Notes: generated by a model from the letters alone, not told the origin. Shown: positions 50,520 to 61,319, counted from the stretch's first letter. The stretch is DNA of 64,000 nucleotides from Selenomonas sputigena (GCF_026015965.1 NZ_CP110383.1:839808-903807); one strand, 5' to 3'. A program made the numbers and translations.

Positions 50520-52895
50520 ATGGAAAAGGAAACACTCGACACGCTTGAGTACGACAAGATTCGCGCGATGCTGGAAGCGAAGGCAGGCTCCGTCCTCGGC
50601 AAGGAGAAGGCACGAGCCGTCCTTCCGTCGGGCGATTTTGCTGAGGTAGAGGAGCTTCTGCGCGAGACGGAGGAGGCGGTTCGCCTCTCGGCTTTTTCCT
50701 CGCCGCCCATGGGCGGAGTCTTCGACATCCGCGAGTCTCTGGCAAAGGCCGAGCGCGGCGCCGTGCTCGACCTCGGCGATTTTACCGATCTTCTGAGCAC
50801 GATGCGCGCGATGCGAGCCGTCAAGCGCTTCTTCAAAGAAGTGGAGATGGACTTGCCGCTCATCAAGGAGCAGGCAAAGGGCATCGAGATTCTCGGGCAG
50901 TTGGAACGCAGGCTGGAAAACAGCGTCGACGAGCACGGCAATTTGCTCGACGACGCGAGCGTCGAGCTTTCGCGTATACGGCGTGAATTGCGCTCAGGCA
51001 GACGCAGGGCGAAGGAGCAGATGGAAGCCATCCTGCACCGCACGGAGTATCAGAAATTCTTTCAGGACGCCATCATCACACAGCGTGCGGAGCGAAATGT
51101 CATACCGATCAAACAGGAGTATCGCCAGAGCTTTCCAGGCATCGTCCACGACCAGTCGGCGAGCGGCGCGACGCTTTTCATCGAACCGATGGCTCTCGTC
51201 GATCTCAACAACGATCTCAAGCAGCTTGCGCTCGCAGAGAAGACCGAGGTGCAGCGCCTCCTGCGCCTTCTCTCGCAGGAGGTCGGCAAGAACGGCAGTG
51301 TTCTCGAAGGGAATTGTGCCATACTCGCCTCTCTTGACTTCATCTTCGCGCGGGCGAAGCTTGCAGCCGATATGCAGGCGACGCGCCCTGCGATCAATCG
51401 CGAGGGAAGGACGAAGCTCGTCGCCGCGCGTCATCCGCTGATCGATGCGGCAAAGGTCGTGCCCATTGACATCGCGCTTGGAGAATCGTATCGCATGCTG
51501 CTTATCACAGGACCAAATACGGGCGGCAAGACGGTCAGCCTGAAGACGATCGGCCTCTTTGCGCTCATGGTACAGTCGGGCTGCTACATCCCTGCCGCCG
51601 CAGGATCTGAGATTTCTGTATATACGAATGTCTATACGGTCATCGGCGACGAGCAGAGCATAGAGCAGAGCCTCAGCACATTTTCCGCGCACATGTCGCA
51701 TTTGGTCAAACTCTTGGAATGTGTCGAGGGCACGGATCTCCTGCTGCTCGATGAGATCGGCGCGGGAACCGACCCCGAGGAAGGGGCGGCTCTCGCCATG
51801 GCGATCCTTGAGCAGTTCCTCGCACGCGGCGCCTCGACGATCGTGACGACGCATTACTCGGAGCTGAAGACGTTCGCTTTTACGCGCGAGGGCATCGAAA
51901 ATGCCTGTGTGGAATTCGATGTCGAGACGCTGCGCCCGACGTACCGTCTGCTGACGGGGATGCCGGGCGCAAGCAACGCCTTTGCTATCAGCCGCCGCCT
52001 CGGCCTTTCGGAGGCGGCAATCCTGCGTGCACAGCAATTCATCAAGGCCGATCATGCACAATTCGAGAAGGTCGTGAACCAGCTCGAAAGCGAAAAGCTC
52101 ATGTACGAGCAGAGGAACGCCGACATCATGGAAAGGCAGCAGCGCGTGGCGAAGCTTGAGGAAAAGACGCAGGCGCTGAAGGATGAGATTCGCGAGAAGA
52201 AGGAGCAGATGCTCAAGAAGGCGAGGCAGGAGAGCGCAAATCTCGTGCGACGCACGCGACGTGAGGCGGAGGAGATCATCAAGAGCCTCAAGGCGCAGTT
52301 CGATGACCTCGGCATAGAGAGCCGCCGCCGCGCCATGCAAGAGGCGCGGGAGAAACTGCAGGAAGCGGCGGAGCGTTCGCGCACGGGACTCCTCCCCGGC
52401 AAGGCGTACAAAGAGAAGATTGACATGCAGAAGCTCGCTGTCGGCGATGTCGTCTATGTGCGAAAGCTCGACCAAAAGGCGACGGTGCTCAAGATTCAGG
52501 GCGCAAATATCGGGGTGCAGCTCGGCAATCTCAAGACGTATGTCAAGGCGGGAGACTGCCGCTTTGTCGAACGTGCGAGGAAGGAGCAGTCCGCCGCGAA
52601 AGGAAGCAGCCGCACGAAGGGGGCGGGTGCGCTTCTGCAGAAGACGGCGAACCTGCATCGTGAGATCGATGTGCGTGGACTCATGGTCGACGAGGCGGAG
52701 CAAGTGCTCGGTAAGTTCCTCGACGATGCCGTCGTCGGCGGACTCGGCCAGGTGCTCATCATCCACGGCAAGGGGACGGGAGCACTCAGAAAGGGCATCC
52801 ACGATTATCTCAAGCATCACAAGAGCGTCGCCCGCTTCAACTTCGCCGACATCAGCGAGGGCGGTACGGGCGCGACGCTCGTCGATTTGCAGTGA
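50520..52895 (+). CDS. mutS2: Endonuclease MutS2
   Basis: 791 aa. Core and lever domains, ABC-type ATPase with Walker A ITGPNTGGKTVSLK, Walker B LLLLDEIGAGTDPEEGAALA, then a long coiled coil (about 520-640) and a C-terminal Smr nuclease domain (LHREIDVRGLMVDEAEQVLGKFLDDAV ... IIHGKGTGALRKGI). Acts on recombination intermediates and, in B. subtilis, collided ribosomes. AAAGG site just upstream. Confidence 0.96.
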   Translation: MEKETLDTLEYDKIRAMLEAKAGSVLGKEKARAVLPSGDFAEVEELLRETEEAVRLSAFSSPPMGGVFDIRESLAKAERGAVLDLGDFTDLLSTMRAMRAVKRFFKEVEMDLPLIKEQAKGIEILGQLERRLENSVDEHGNLLDDASVELSRIRRELRSGRRRAKEQMEAILHRTEYQKFFQDAIITQRAERNVIPIKQEYRQSFPGIVHDQSASGATLFIEPMALVDLNNDLKQLALAEKTEVQRLLRLLSQEVGKNGSVLEGNCAILASLDFIFARAKLAADMQATRPAINREGRTKLVAARHPLIDAAKVVPIDIALGESYRMLLITGPNTGGKTVSLKTIGLFALMVQSGCYIPAAAGSEISVYTNVYTVIGDEQSIEQSLSTFSAHMSHLVKLLECVEGTDLLLLDEIGAGTDPEEGAALAMAILEQFLARGASTIVTTHYSELKTFAFTREGIENACVEFDVETLRPTYRLLTGMPGASNAFAISRRLGLSEAAILRAQQFIKADHAQFEKVVNQLESEKLMYEQRNADIMERQQRVAKLEEKTQALKDEIREKKEQMLKKARQESANLVRRTRREAEEIIKSLKAQFDDLGIESRRRAMQEAREKLQEAAERSRTGLLPGKAYKEKIDMQKLAVGDVVYVRKLDQKATVLKIQGANIGVQLGNLKTYVKAGDCRFVERARKEQSAAKGSSRTKGAGALLQKTANLHREIDVRGLMVDEAEQVLGKFLDDAVVGGLGQVLIIHGKGTGALRKGIHDYLKHHKSVARFNFADISEGGTGATLVDLQ

Positions 52896-52917
52896 TGGAA
52901 GAGCGGGCAATAATGTC

Positions 52918-52946
52918 TTGCTCTGCCACTTTCGTTGCAGTATAAT
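52918..52946 (+). promoter_or_regulatory. Promoter of PBP1a gene
   Basis: -35 TTGCTC (52918-52923), 17-bp spacer, -10 TATAAT (52941-52946). Confidence 0.6.
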
Positions 52947-52985
52947 GAAAAGCATATCGTTGAATAGATCAGGAGGAGCTTCTTC

Positions 52986-55166
52986 ATGGAAAAACGTACC
53001 GATGCGACGCGCGCCTCACGGCAGCAACTGCAGAGACGTCTGGCACCGAAGTCGAATCCGAAGCCGCCGCCGAAGAAGAAAAGCCGCGGCGGCAATATTG
53101 TGCGCGCTCTCGTGGGTTTCCTCATCCTTGTTTTCGTCATGCTCGTCGGCATCGGCTGCGGCTTTTTGACGGCGAGCATGAATACGAAAGAAAATCTCGT
53201 TGAGGACATCCGTCCGCCGGCGTCGTCTCATATCTATGACATCAACGGCAACGAAATCGCCAATGTTCATGCAACAGAGAACCGTGAGCCGGTAAAGCTC
53301 GCGCAGATTCCGAAAAATCTGCAGAATGCTTTCGTCGCAGTCGAGGACAACCGCTTCTATGAGCACATGGGCGTCGACCCGCGCGGCATTCTGCGCGCCG
53401 TCTATGCCAACGTCACGGGCAGGACGATCTCCGAGGGCGGTTCGACGATCACGCAGCAGCTCGCCAAAAATGCTTACCTGACGCAGGATCGGACGCTCAA
53501 GCGCAAGGTACAGGAAGTGTTCCTTGCCCTGCAGATCGAGCGCCAGTATACGAAGCAGGAGATCTTGGAGCTTTATCTGAACCAGATCTACTTCGGACAG
53601 GGCGCTTATGGCGTGCAGGCGGCGGCGAAGACGTACTTCGGCAAGAACGTCGAGGATCTTGATCTCAATGAATGTGCGATGCTTGCGGGCATACCGAAGA
53701 GTCCCAACTACTATTCGCCGTTTAACAACTTCAACGCCGCACAGGAACGCAAGGAAGTCGTGCTCGATCAGATGGAAAAGTACGGCTACATCAACCATGC
53801 GACGGCGCGCAAGACGACGGAAGAGAAGCCGACGCTTGCCAATAAGACACAGGCGAAGGATACGACGGGCGCGTACTTCATCGACTATATCACGCAGAAG
53901 GTCATTGATCGATACGGCGCCGATGCCATCTATAAGGAAGGCTTGAAGATCTACACGACGATCGACATGACGATGCAGAAGGCAGCGGAAGAGGCCGCGC
54001 ATACCGTGGCCGTACAGCGCACGGATGGCAATGGAGTGCAGCAGCCGCAGATGGCGCTCGTCGCCATCGATCCGCACACGGGCTACATCAAGGCGATGGT
54101 CGGCGGCCGAGGCACGGATCAGTTCAATCGCGCGACGATGGCGGAGCGTCAGCCAGGCTCGTCGTTCAAGCCCTTCGTCTTTGCAGCGGCGCTTGAGGCG
54201 AATTATTCTCCCGATACTATCATTGACGACAGCCCGATCAAGATCGGTGGCTGGTCGCCGAAGAATTATAGCGGCAATTACAGCGGCAAGGTGACACTGC
54301 GCACGGTGGCGCGCTACTCGCTCAACGTGCCTACGGTCAAGATTGCACAGAAGCTCGGCATAGAAAAGCCGATTTACTATGCGCAGGAGATGGGCATAAC
54401 GACTCTTGTGCTTGACGGTGAGCGCAACGACAAGAACTTCTCGACAGCGCTCGGCGGACTCACGAAGGGCGTGACGCCTCTGGAACTGACGAGCGCTTAC
54501 GGGACGTTTGCAAACAAGGGCATACACGTCGAGCCTGTCGCCATCATTAAGATTCTCGACCGCAACGGCAAGGTTCTTGAACAGGCGGAGCTTAAGCAAA
54601 AGAGCGTCATCAAGGAAAGCAGTGCAGCGGCGTTGACGAGCATGCTGCAGGATGTCGTGCAGCATGGTACGGGAACGCGTGCGAATATCGGACGTCCTGC
54701 CGCAGGCAAGACTGGTACGACGGACAACTATCACGATGCGTGGTTCGTCGGCTACACGCCCGATCTCGTGGCTGGCGTGTGGATCGGCAACGACGACAAC
54801 ACGTCGATGGGCGTGATGTCAGGCGGCATGGCACCAGCAGAAATGTGGAAGGCATTCATGCAAAAGGTTGTCGCGGGCACACCTGCAAAGAACTTTGACG
54901 GTGTTTCATATACCGCAGGAAGTGCCAGCGAGATTAAGGACGAAAAATCTGCGAAGGACGAGAAGCATACAGATAAGAAGGAAAAGAATGCCAAGGATGC
55001 GAAAAACGGCAAGGATGCCAGGGATGTGCCAAGGCCCGAGGCAGGTGGCAGAACTATGGGAGACGGCGCACCGCAGTCCGATTCCACGCCCTCGCAGCAG
55101 CCGTCGCTCCCTGAACCAGGTGGCGGTCCTGAGCCGGGCGCAGGCGTTTCCAAGGGCAGGGATTGA
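52986..55166 (+). CDS. Class A penicillin-binding protein (PBP1a type)
   Basis: 726 aa. Basic cytoplasmic N-terminus, one membrane helix (about 38-62), GT51 transglycosylase domain (FVAVEDNRFYEHMGVDPRGI with the catalytic Glu, EGGSTITQQLAKNAYL), then a transpeptidase domain with active Ser in QPGSSFKPF, the SxN motif as SLN (RYSLNVPT) and KTGTTDNYHDAWF. C-terminal 90 residues are a low-complexity Lys/Asp then Pro/Gly tail, presumably periplasmic. Polymerises and cross-links peptidoglycan. Confidence 0.94.
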   Translation: MEKRTDATRASRQQLQRRLAPKSNPKPPPKKKSRGGNIVRALVGFLILVFVMLVGIGCGFLTASMNTKENLVEDIRPPASSHIYDINGNEIANVHATENREPVKLAQIPKNLQNAFVAVEDNRFYEHMGVDPRGILRAVYANVTGRTISEGGSTITQQLAKNAYLTQDRTLKRKVQEVFLALQIERQYTKQEILELYLNQIYFGQGAYGVQAAAKTYFGKNVEDLDLNECAMLAGIPKSPNYYSPFNNFNAAQERKEVVLDQMEKYGYINHATARKTTEEKPTLANKTQAKDTTGAYFIDYITQKVIDRYGADAIYKEGLKIYTTIDMTMQKAAEEAAHTVAVQRTDGNGVQQPQMALVAIDPHTGYIKAMVGGRGTDQFNRATMAERQPGSSFKPFVFAAALEANYSPDTIIDDSPIKIGGWSPKNYSGNYSGKVTLRTVARYSLNVPTVKIAQKLGIEKPIYYAQEMGITTLVLDGERNDKNFSTALGGLTKGVTPLELTSAYGTFANKGIHVEPVAIIKILDRNGKVLEQAELKQKSVIKESSAAALTSMLQDVVQHGTGTRANIGRPAAGKTGTTDNYHDAWFVGYTPDLVAGVWIGNDDNTSMGVMSGGMAPAEMWKAFMQKVVAGTPAKNFDGVSYTAGSASEIKDEKSAKDEKHTDKKEKNAKDAKNGKDARDVPRPEAGGRTMGDGAPQSDSTPSQQPSLPEPGGGPEPGAGVSKGRD

Positions 55167-55204
55167 TGTGCTTTTGAAGGATGAGAAAAGAAGGGAAGAG
55201 TTCG

Positions 55205-56425
55205 TTGGCAAATGTTTTTGATGTTTTGAAAGAGCGCGGTTTCATCGCTCAATGCACAGATGAAGAAGGAGTGCGCGAACTGCTCGGCAAAGAGAGCGTG
55301 ACCTTCTACACAGGGTTCGACCCGACGGCGGACAGTCTTCATGTTGGACATTTCCTCGGACTCATGGCGATGTCGCACATGCAGCGTGCCGGGCATCGTC
55401 CCGTGTGCCTCGTGGGCGGCGGCACGGGAACGGTCGGCGATCCTTCGGGGCGCACGGATATGCGCAGGATGCTGACAGACTCTGATATCGAGCACAACTG
55501 CGACTGCTTCAAGAAGCAGATCGCGCGTTTCATCGACTTTTCTGAGGGCAAGGCGCTGATGGTCGACAACGGCGATTGGCTGAGGAAGCTCAACTACATC
55601 GAACTTCTGCGCGAGGTTGGGGCGCATTTCACCGTGAACCGCATGTTGGCTGCTGAAGCCTACAAAACGCGTTGGGAGAAGGGGCTGACCTTCCTCGAAT
55701 TCAACTACATGGTCATGCAGGCCTACGACTTTCTGGAACTCAGTCACCGCTGCGACTGTAAACTGCAGATGGGCGGCGACGATCAGTGGTCGAACATCAT
55801 CGCGGGTGTCGAGCTGATCCGCAGGAAGGAAGCGAAACCCGCCTACGGACTGACCTTCACGCTTCTCACGAAGAGCGACGGTCAGAAGATGGGCAAGACG
55901 GCGGGCGGCGCCCTTTGGCTCGACGCCGAAAAGACATCGCCGTACGATTTCTACCAGTACTGGCGCAACATTGACGATGCCGACGTTGAAAAATGTCTTG
56001 CGCTCTTGACATTCCTGCCGATGGAAGAGGTGCGCCGCTTGGGCGCGCTCAGGGATGCGGCAATCAACGAGGCGAAGACGGTGCTCGCCTACGAGGTCAC
56101 GAAGCTTGTGCATGGAGAGGCGGAAGCGAAGAAGGCGAAGGAGGGAGCCGAGGCGATGTTCGGCGGCGGCGCGGCATCCGCAGAGCTGCCGACGTTCACA
56201 CTGACCGCCGAGGAGATGGGCGCGAAGCTCCTTGACATCCTCGCAAAGAACGGCGTTTTCCCTTCAAAGAGCGAAGGCAGGCGCCTCATCTCGCAAGGCG
56301 GCGTCACGCTCAACGATGCGCGGGTCACGGATGCCGATTATCGTCTGCAGGAGGAGGATTTCTCCGGCGGCACGGCGCTCGTCAAGAAGGGCAAGAAGAA
56401 GCATTATCGGCTTGTAAAAGCTTGA
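55205..56425 (+). CDS. tyrS: Tyrosine-tRNA ligase
   Basis: 406 aa from TTG 55205 ([12 protein letters not shown]), AAGGGAAGAG upstream; ATG 55181 in frame but its AAGG is directly adjacent. Class I signature as HVGH ([13 protein letters not shown]), second motif [15 protein letters not shown] for the tRNA/AMP site, and a C-terminal S4 domain ([17 protein letters not shown]). KMGKT form indicates the TyrRS type found in Gram-negatives and some Firmicutes. No T-box leader is present in front of it. Confidence 0.94.
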   Translation: MANVFDVLKERGFIAQCTDEEGVRELLGKESVTFYTGFDPTADSLHVGHFLGLMAMSHMQRAGHRPVCLVGGGTGTVGDPSGRTDMRRMLTDSDIEHNCDCFKKQIARFIDFSEGKALMVDNGDWLRKLNYIELLREVGAHFTVNRMLAAEAYKTRWEKGLTFLEFNYMVMQAYDFLELSHRCDCKLQMGGDDQWSNIIAGVELIRRKEAKPAYGLTFTLLTKSDGQKMGKTAGGALWLDAEKTSPYDFYQYWRNIDDADVEKCLALLTFLPMEEVRRLGALRDAAINEAKTVLAYEVTKLVHGEAEAKKAKEGAEAMFGGGAASAELPTFTLTAEEMGAKLLDILAKNGVFPSKSEGRRLISQGGVTLNDARVTDADYRLQEEDFSGGTALVKKGKKKHYRLVKA

Positions 56426-56468
56426 AGAAAAGGGCTACGTTATTTAAAATAAGGAGTTGCAAGGTTTC

Positions 56469-57200
56469 ATGTCAGGACATTCCAAATGGGCGAACATCAA
56501 GAGGAAAAAGGGCGCGAATGATGCGATTCGCGGCAAGATCACGACGAAGATCGGCAGGGAGATCACCATCGCCGTGCGCATGGGCGGCGGCGATCCGACG
56601 GGAAATATGCGACTGAAGCTCGCGCTTTCCAAAGCGAAGGCGAACAACATTCCCAAGGACAACATCCAGCGCGCCATACAGAAGGGGCTTGGCGCTGCCG
56701 AGGGAAGCAACTATGAGGAACTGACCTACGAAGGCTACGGGCCGGCGGGCTCCGCCATCATGCTCGACATCCTGACGGACAATCGCAACCGCAGCGCCGC
56801 TGATGTGCGCCACATCTTCTCGAAGTACGGCGGCAATCTCGGCGAAACGGGCTGCGTTGGCTGGATGTTCAAGCAGAAGGCCGTGTTCATCGTGGAGAAG
56901 GAGACATTCGAGGACGAGGATGAACTCATGGGCATCGTGCTCGATGCGGGCGCGGAGGACTTCAAAGCGGAGGACGACGTCTTCGAAATTACGGCTGATC
57001 CCGCTGACTATGACGCGATCGAGGCGGCGCTCGGCGAGAAGGGAATCGAGACGGCATCGGCGGAGATCACGATGGTTCCCGATACGACTGTCAAGCTTGA
57101 GGGCAAGGATGCGGAAAAGATGCAGAATCTCATCGATGCCCTTGAGGAAAACGATGATGTGCAGAATGTCTACAGCAACTATGAGTTTGATGAAGAGTAA
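56469..57200 (+). CDS. YebC/PmpR family protein
   Basis: 243 aa from ATG 56469 (MSGHSKWANIKRKKGANDAI), the invariant family start. Three-domain fold; GAAEGSNYEELTYEGYGPAGSAIM and FSKYGGNLGETGCVGWMFKQK are typical. Long called a transcriptional regulator; recent work links YebC to translation of polyproline. Often upstream of ruvCAB, as here. Confidence 0.94.
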   Translation: MSGHSKWANIKRKKGANDAIRGKITTKIGREITIAVRMGGGDPTGNMRLKLALSKAKANNIPKDNIQRAIQKGLGAAEGSNYEELTYEGYGPAGSAIMLDILTDNRNRSAADVRHIFSKYGGNLGETGCVGWMFKQKAVFIVEKETFEDEDELMGIVLDAGAEDFKAEDDVFEITADPADYDAIEAALGEKGIETASAEITMVPDTTVKLEGKDAEKMQNLIDALEENDDVQNVYSNYEFDEE

Positions 57201-57244
57201 GTCCGCAGAAGGCGCGGTCGTGCAGTTTTCATCGAGGAGAAGGC

Positions 57245-57739
57245 ATGCTGGCGCTGGGCATTGATCCGGGCACGGCGATCTGCGGCTTTGGCTTCGTGTC
57301 CTCGGAGGGAAGCCGTCTCGTGCCGCATGCATACGGCGCTCTGACGACGAGTCCCAAGGCTCGCATGGAAGACAGGCTCATGAAGCTCTACGATGGGCTT
57401 GACGCCTTGATCAAGGAATATAAGCCCGACGTCATGGGCATCGAGCAGCTTTTCTTCAACCGCAATGTCACGACGGCGATTCCCGTCGGGCAGGCGCGTG
57501 GCGTCGTGCTTCTGGCTGCGGCCAAGAATGGCTTGGAAATCGCGGAGCATACGCCGTTGCAGGTCAAGCAGGCGGTGACGGGTTATGGCAAGGCGCGGAA
57601 GGAACAGGTCATCTACATGGTCTCAAAGCTTCTGCACCTCGCGAAACCGCCAAAACCCGATGATGTGGCGGATGCGCTTGCCGTAGCCATCTGCACGACG
57701 CACTGCATGGCGAGTGCCGCCTGGCGCAATCGCCTGTAG
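57245..57739 (+). CDS. ruvC: Holliday junction resolvase RuvC
   Basis: 164 aa. Catalytic carboxylates visible: Asp in LGIDPGTAICGFG, Glu in MGIEQLFFNRNV, and Asp pair in KPDDVADALAVAI. Cuts Holliday junctions bound by RuvAB, encoded next. Confidence 0.96.
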   Translation: MLALGIDPGTAICGFGFVSSEGSRLVPHAYGALTTSPKARMEDRLMKLYDGLDALIKEYKPDVMGIEQLFFNRNVTTAIPVGQARGVVLLAAAKNGLEIAEHTPLQVKQAVTGYGKARKEQVIYMVSKLLHLAKPPKPDDVADALAVAICTTHCMASAAWRNRL

Positions 57740-57794
57740 GGAGCATGGATGAATTTAGCGCGGTCTGCGGTTCAATGATTTTTAGGAGATTTTC

Positions 57795-58400
57795 ATGATC
57801 GGTTTCCTGCGGGGAAAGGTCGCGCGCCTTTCCCTTGATTTTTGCTTTCTTGACGTTGCAGGCGTCGGCTACCGCGTCTTCATTTCGGGCGCGACGCATG
57901 GTCGCCTGCACATGGGCGAAGAAGTGACGCTCTTCACGCATCTTGCCGTGCGCGAGGACGCCATGACGCTCTACGGCTTCTTTTCTGAGGAGGAGTACGA
58001 GCTTTTTCAAATGCTCATCTCCGTCACGGGAATCGGTCCCAAGGCGGCGCTTGGCATCTTATCGAACATCACGCCAGAGAACCTCTGTCTTGCCGTAAGG
58101 AATAAGAAGGCGGACATTTTAACGAAGGCTCCAGGAATTGGCAAGAAGTCGGCGGAACGCATCATCTTGGAACTCAAGGACAAGATGAAGGGATTTATGA
58201 CGGAGCACGAAGCGATTGTCGAGGAAGGCTTGCTCGAAGAGCCTGTCGAAGATACGATGCTTGCCGAGGCGGGCGCCGCGCTCCTCTCGCTCGGCTACAC
58301 GCAGGCGGAGTTCACGCCGATCCTGCGGCGTGCCAAGGACTGCAAGGACGCTGAGGCGCTGATTCGTTTTGCGTTGAAGGAGTTTGCCCAACATCGCTGA
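57795..58400 (+). CDS. ruvA: Holliday junction DNA helicase subunit RuvA
   Basis: 201 aa. N-terminal OB fold (MIGFLRGKVARLSLDFCFLD), two HhH motifs (LISVTGIGPKAALGIL, LTKAPGIGKKSAERIILELKDK) and C-terminal RuvB-binding domain (ALLSLGYTQAEFTPIL). Tetramer that targets RuvB to junctions. Confidence 0.96.
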   Translation: MIGFLRGKVARLSLDFCFLDVAGVGYRVFISGATHGRLHMGEEVTLFTHLAVREDAMTLYGFFSEEEYELFQMLISVTGIGPKAALGILSNITPENLCLAVRNKKADILTKAPGIGKKSAERIILELKDKMKGFMTEHEAIVEEGLLEEPVEDTMLAEAGAALLSLGYTQAEFTPILRRAKDCKDAEALIRFALKEFAQHR

Positions 58401-58415
58401 GAAAGGAGGGGCGGA

Positions 58416-59429
58416 ATGGAGGAAATGGAAGGGCGCATCATTGCGCAGGACGAACGGACAGAGGACACATGGCAGTACAGCCTGCGCCCGCGAAAGCTCG
58501 CTGAGTACATCGGGCAGAAGAAGGCAAAGGAAAATCTCAAGGTATTCGTGCAGGCGGCATTGAATCGCGGTGAGGCGCTCGACCATGTGCTGCTCTATGG
58601 GCCGCCCGGCCTCGGCAAGACGACGCTCGCAGGCATCATCGCCAACGAGCTGGGCGTGAACTTCCGCATCACATCGGGGCCTGCCATCGAGCGCTCAGGC
58701 GATCTCGCGGCGCTCCTGACGAATCTCGGCGAGCGCGATGTGCTCTTTATTGATGAGATACACAGGCTTTCCAGAAGCGTCGAGGAGGTGCTGTACTCAG
58801 CGATGGAGGACTTCGCGCTCGATATCATCATCGGCAAGGGGCCGAGTGCACGCTCCATCCGTCTTGACATCGCGCCATTCACACTGGTCGGCGCGACGAC
58901 GAAGGCAGGGGCGCTTGCCGCTCCTCTGCGCGATCGCTTCGGCGTGATCTCGCGTCTGGAGTATTACGAGCCGTCTGAACTCATGCATATCATTGAGCGT
59001 GCGGCTGAGATCCTGCAGATTTCCATCGAAAGGAGTGGGGCGGAGAAGATCGCACACCGTTCGCGCGGCACGCCGCGCGTCGCGAACCGCTTGCTGAAGC
59101 GCGTGCGCGACTTCGCACAGGTCGAAGGAGCCGCGGCGATCACCGCTGCAATCGCTGACGCGGCTCTCGATCGACTGGAAGTCGACCGCATCGGTCTCGA
59201 CCATACGGATCGCCGCATGCTCTTGACGATGATTCAAAAGTTCGCGGGTGGGCCAGTGGGACTCGAAACCCTGGCAGCTGCCATCAGCGAGGAGAGCGAC
59301 ACGATCGAGGACGTCTACGAACCTTATCTCTTGCAGCTCGGTTTCATCAATCGCACGCCGCGCGGCCGCATCGTAACGCGCGCCGCCTATGAGCATCTCG
59401 GCATACCCTATGTGGAGGAAGGAAAATGA
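58416..59429 (+). CDS. ruvB: Holliday junction DNA helicase subunit RuvB
   Basis: 337 aa. AAA+ motor: [19 protein letters not shown], Walker [12 protein letters not shown], Walker [10 protein letters not shown], sensor 1 [11 protein letters not shown], and a C-terminal winged helix ([20 protein letters not shown]). queH starts 4 bp inside its end. Confidence 0.97.
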   Translation: MEEMEGRIIAQDERTEDTWQYSLRPRKLAEYIGQKKAKENLKVFVQAALNRGEALDHVLLYGPPGLGKTTLAGIIANELGVNFRITSGPAIERSGDLAALLTNLGERDVLFIDEIHRLSRSVEEVLYSAMEDFALDIIIGKGPSARSIRLDIAPFTLVGATTKAGALAAPLRDRFGVISRLEYYEPSELMHIIERAAEILQISIERSGAEKIAHRSRGTPRVANRLLKRVRDFAQVEGAAAITAAIADAALDRLEVDRIGLDHTDRRMLLTMIQKFAGGPVGLETLAAAISEESDTIEDVYEPYLLQLGFINRTPRGRIVTRAAYEHLGIPYVEEGK

Positions 59430-60067
59430 GCTTAAAACTTTTGCTCCATATGTGCTGCGGGCCATGCTCGTGCTATCCTGTCAAGAAACTTCGGCAGGAC
59501 GGCATTGAGCCTGTTGGCTACTTCTTCAATCCTAATATCCACCCGTACAAAGAATGGGATATGCGTCTGAAGACAGCAAAGGAATTTGCCGCCAAGGTGG
59601 AGCTGGAAATACGGACGGACGAAAATTACATGCTGCGCGACTTCTTGCAGCGTGCGCTCTTAGCCGAGCGTCTGCCCAACGGCCGCTGCCGCATGTGTTA
59701 TACATGGCGTTTGGGAGAGGCGGCGCGCTATGCGAGCGAGAATGGCTTTGAGGCATTTACGAGCACGCTTTTCTACAGCATTCATCAGCAGCATGATCTC
59801 ATGCGCGAGACAGCGGAGTTCTTCGCTCGCAAATACGACATTGAATTTTATTACGAGGACTTCCGCCCGGGCTGGCAGGAAGGCATCGACATCAGTCACG
59901 AGTTGGAACTCTACCGTCAGCCGTACTGCGGCTGCATCTTCAGTGAAGAGGAGCGCTACAGCAAAGCGATCCGCAAGGAAAGGAAGAAGCAGGCAAAGGC
60001 GAGGAAGCTGGCGCTGCAGATGCAGGAGCAGGAGCTGGAGCTAGAGGCAGTTCAAGCCGCAGAATGA
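59426..60067 (+). CDS. queH: Epoxyqueuosine reductase QueH
   Basis: 213 aa. N-terminal [18 protein letters not shown] gives the adjacent-Cys Fe-S ligands; further cysteines in [12 protein letters not shown] and YCGCIFSE complete the set. DUF208/QueH replaces QueG in the last step of queuosine synthesis. Basic, helical C-terminal tail of about 35 residues is an add-on. Coupled to ruvB. Confidence 0.93.
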   Translation: MSLKLLLHMCCGPCSCYPVKKLRQDGIEPVGYFFNPNIHPYKEWDMRLKTAKEFAAKVELEIRTDENYMLRDFLQRALLAERLPNGRCRMCYTWRLGEAARYASENGFEAFTSTLFYSIHQQHDLMRETAEFFARKYDIEFYYEDFRPGWQEGIDISHELELYRQPYCGCIFSEEERYSKAIRKERKKQAKARKLALQMQEQELELEAVQAAE

Positions 60068-60136
60068 AGAAAGCGCTGATGAGTTCAGCCACCCGTCTTC
60101 ACACATTTGGATGACTTCATTTTATCAGCGCTTTCT
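60068..60136. terminator. Long inverted repeat after queH
   Basis: 13-bp perfect arms AGAAAGCGCTGAT (60068-60080) and ATCAGCGCTTTCT (60124-60136) around 43 nt. Ends queH; precedes a second hairpin. Confidence 0.6.
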
Positions 60137-60137
60137 A

Positions 60138-60180
60138 AAAACTTCCGCCAAAAGCCGAAAGGTTTGGCGGAAGTTTTTAT
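60138..60180. terminator. Bidirectional terminator between queH and mupG
   Basis: AAACTTCCGCCAAA (60138-60151) with TTTGGCGGAAGTTT (60163-60176), flanked by A-run and T-run, so usable by both convergent operons. Confidence 0.85.
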
Positions 60181-60216
60181 TTTGATGCAAATATGTACTG
60201 GTTTTTGTTCAGCGGA

Positions 60217-61302
60217 CTATTCATCATCGAGATGAAAGGAGAATTTCTTGCCGGGAATGATGTAGTTGATGAGGAACTGCTCCTCCTCGGGAATGAGCGC
60301 CGCAACGTTGACGCGGGCATCGGCGGGCTGCGGGTGCTTGATGATCTGCAGTTCGCCCATGTACCTGCCGTAGTCCTTGTTGTCGAGCGTAATGGCGCCA
60401 TAGGGGCGCATCTTTTGGTTTTGCGGCAGGATGTCTTTTCCCATCTCCTTGAGCAGGGCGCGGCTCTCCTGCGCACGCACGGCGTCACGCGCCTCGTCGA
60501 GCCTTGCAGTGAAGACGTGCGCGAGAAGATCCTCCTGCACGGGTTCGCGCAGCGAAAGCTCGGCGCGCATGGTCACGCAGTTCTCCTTGATGACGGCTAG
60601 CGTTTCAAGCTCCCCTTGCGACGGCAGGGAGTCGCCGATGAAGATCGAATCCATGCCGATGGCGGCGAGATGCCGCGCGGCGAGGGAAAGTGGGAAGTCA
60701 CGGTGCATTTCGAGCGTCGGCAGGCCGCAGCGAAGCGGCGAGCGCCGGCGGAAATGACACGGCACGAAAGCGCCGACTGAGATGCCCGCCTTGTGCAGCA
60801 TCGCCGTCTTGCGCACGAGCGTCGCCTCGGCAAGCCCCGTTCCTTCGCGTGGGTAGAAATTATGCAGCGCGTCGATGTTGTCGAAGTTCGCATTCTCCTG
60901 CAGGAGATCCGTGAGGAACTTGCCCGTGATCGTCGAAGCGTTGAGCTGGATGCGCATGTTCTGGGTGTTGCGGCTCAGATCAGCGACGCGGGCAGCACCG
61001 TAACCGTAGTCGATGCGCAGGGTATGGATGCCCATGAATTGGAATGCGGAGAGAGAGAAGTGGCGCATGCCGAGAAGTTCGAGCGTCTCAGGCGAGATGT
61101 CGGAGATGATCTCCATGTCGTGACTGCGGGCCGCCTGCACAATGGTGCTGAATTCCTCCTTGAGAGCGCTGTGATCCGTCTCTGGGATATGCAAGGAGGT
61201 GAATATGCGCGTGATGCCAAGTTTGGCGGCAGACTCAATGAGTTGAAGATTTTCTTTCGGGGTGTTGTCAAGGCCGGGATAAATGGAGATTCCTGTCTGC
61301 AT
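60217..61302 (-). CDS. mupG: 6-phospho-N-acetylmuramidase MupG (DUF871)
   Basis: 361 aa from minus-strand ATG 61302 (MQTGISIYPGLDNTPKENLQ), GGAGG upstream. TIM-barrel N-terminal part (about 1-235; IFTSLHIPE, DISPETLELLG, LRIDYGYG, NFYPREGTGL, FVPCHFRRRSPL) and a C-terminal small domain (about 250-361). In S. aureus MupG splits MurNAc-6P-GlcNAc inside the cell. Third gene of murQ-murP-mupG, which supports the assignment. Confidence 0.9.
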   Translation of the reverse strand: MQTGISIYPGLDNTPKENLQLIESAAKLGITRIFTSLHIPETDHSALKEEFSTIVQAARSHDMEIISDISPETLELLGMRHFSLSAFQFMGIHTLRIDYGYGAARVADLSRNTQNMRIQLNASTITGKFLTDLLQENANFDNIDALHNFYPREGTGLAEATLVRKTAMLHKAGISVGAFVPCHFRRRSPLRCGLPTLEMHRDFPLSLAARHLAAIGMDSIFIGDSLPSQGELETLAVIKENCVTMRAELSLREPVQEDLLAHVFTARLDEARDAVRAQESRALLKEMGKDILPQNQKMRPYGAITLDNKDYGRYMGELQIIKHPQPADARVNVAALIPEEEQFLINYIIPGKKFSFHLDDE

Positions 61303-61319
61303 GGCAATGCCTCCTTTCA

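Noticed and set aside
55166-55205. T-box leader before tyrS
   Set aside because: Only about 38 bp separate tyrS from the PBP gene; no room for a T-box.
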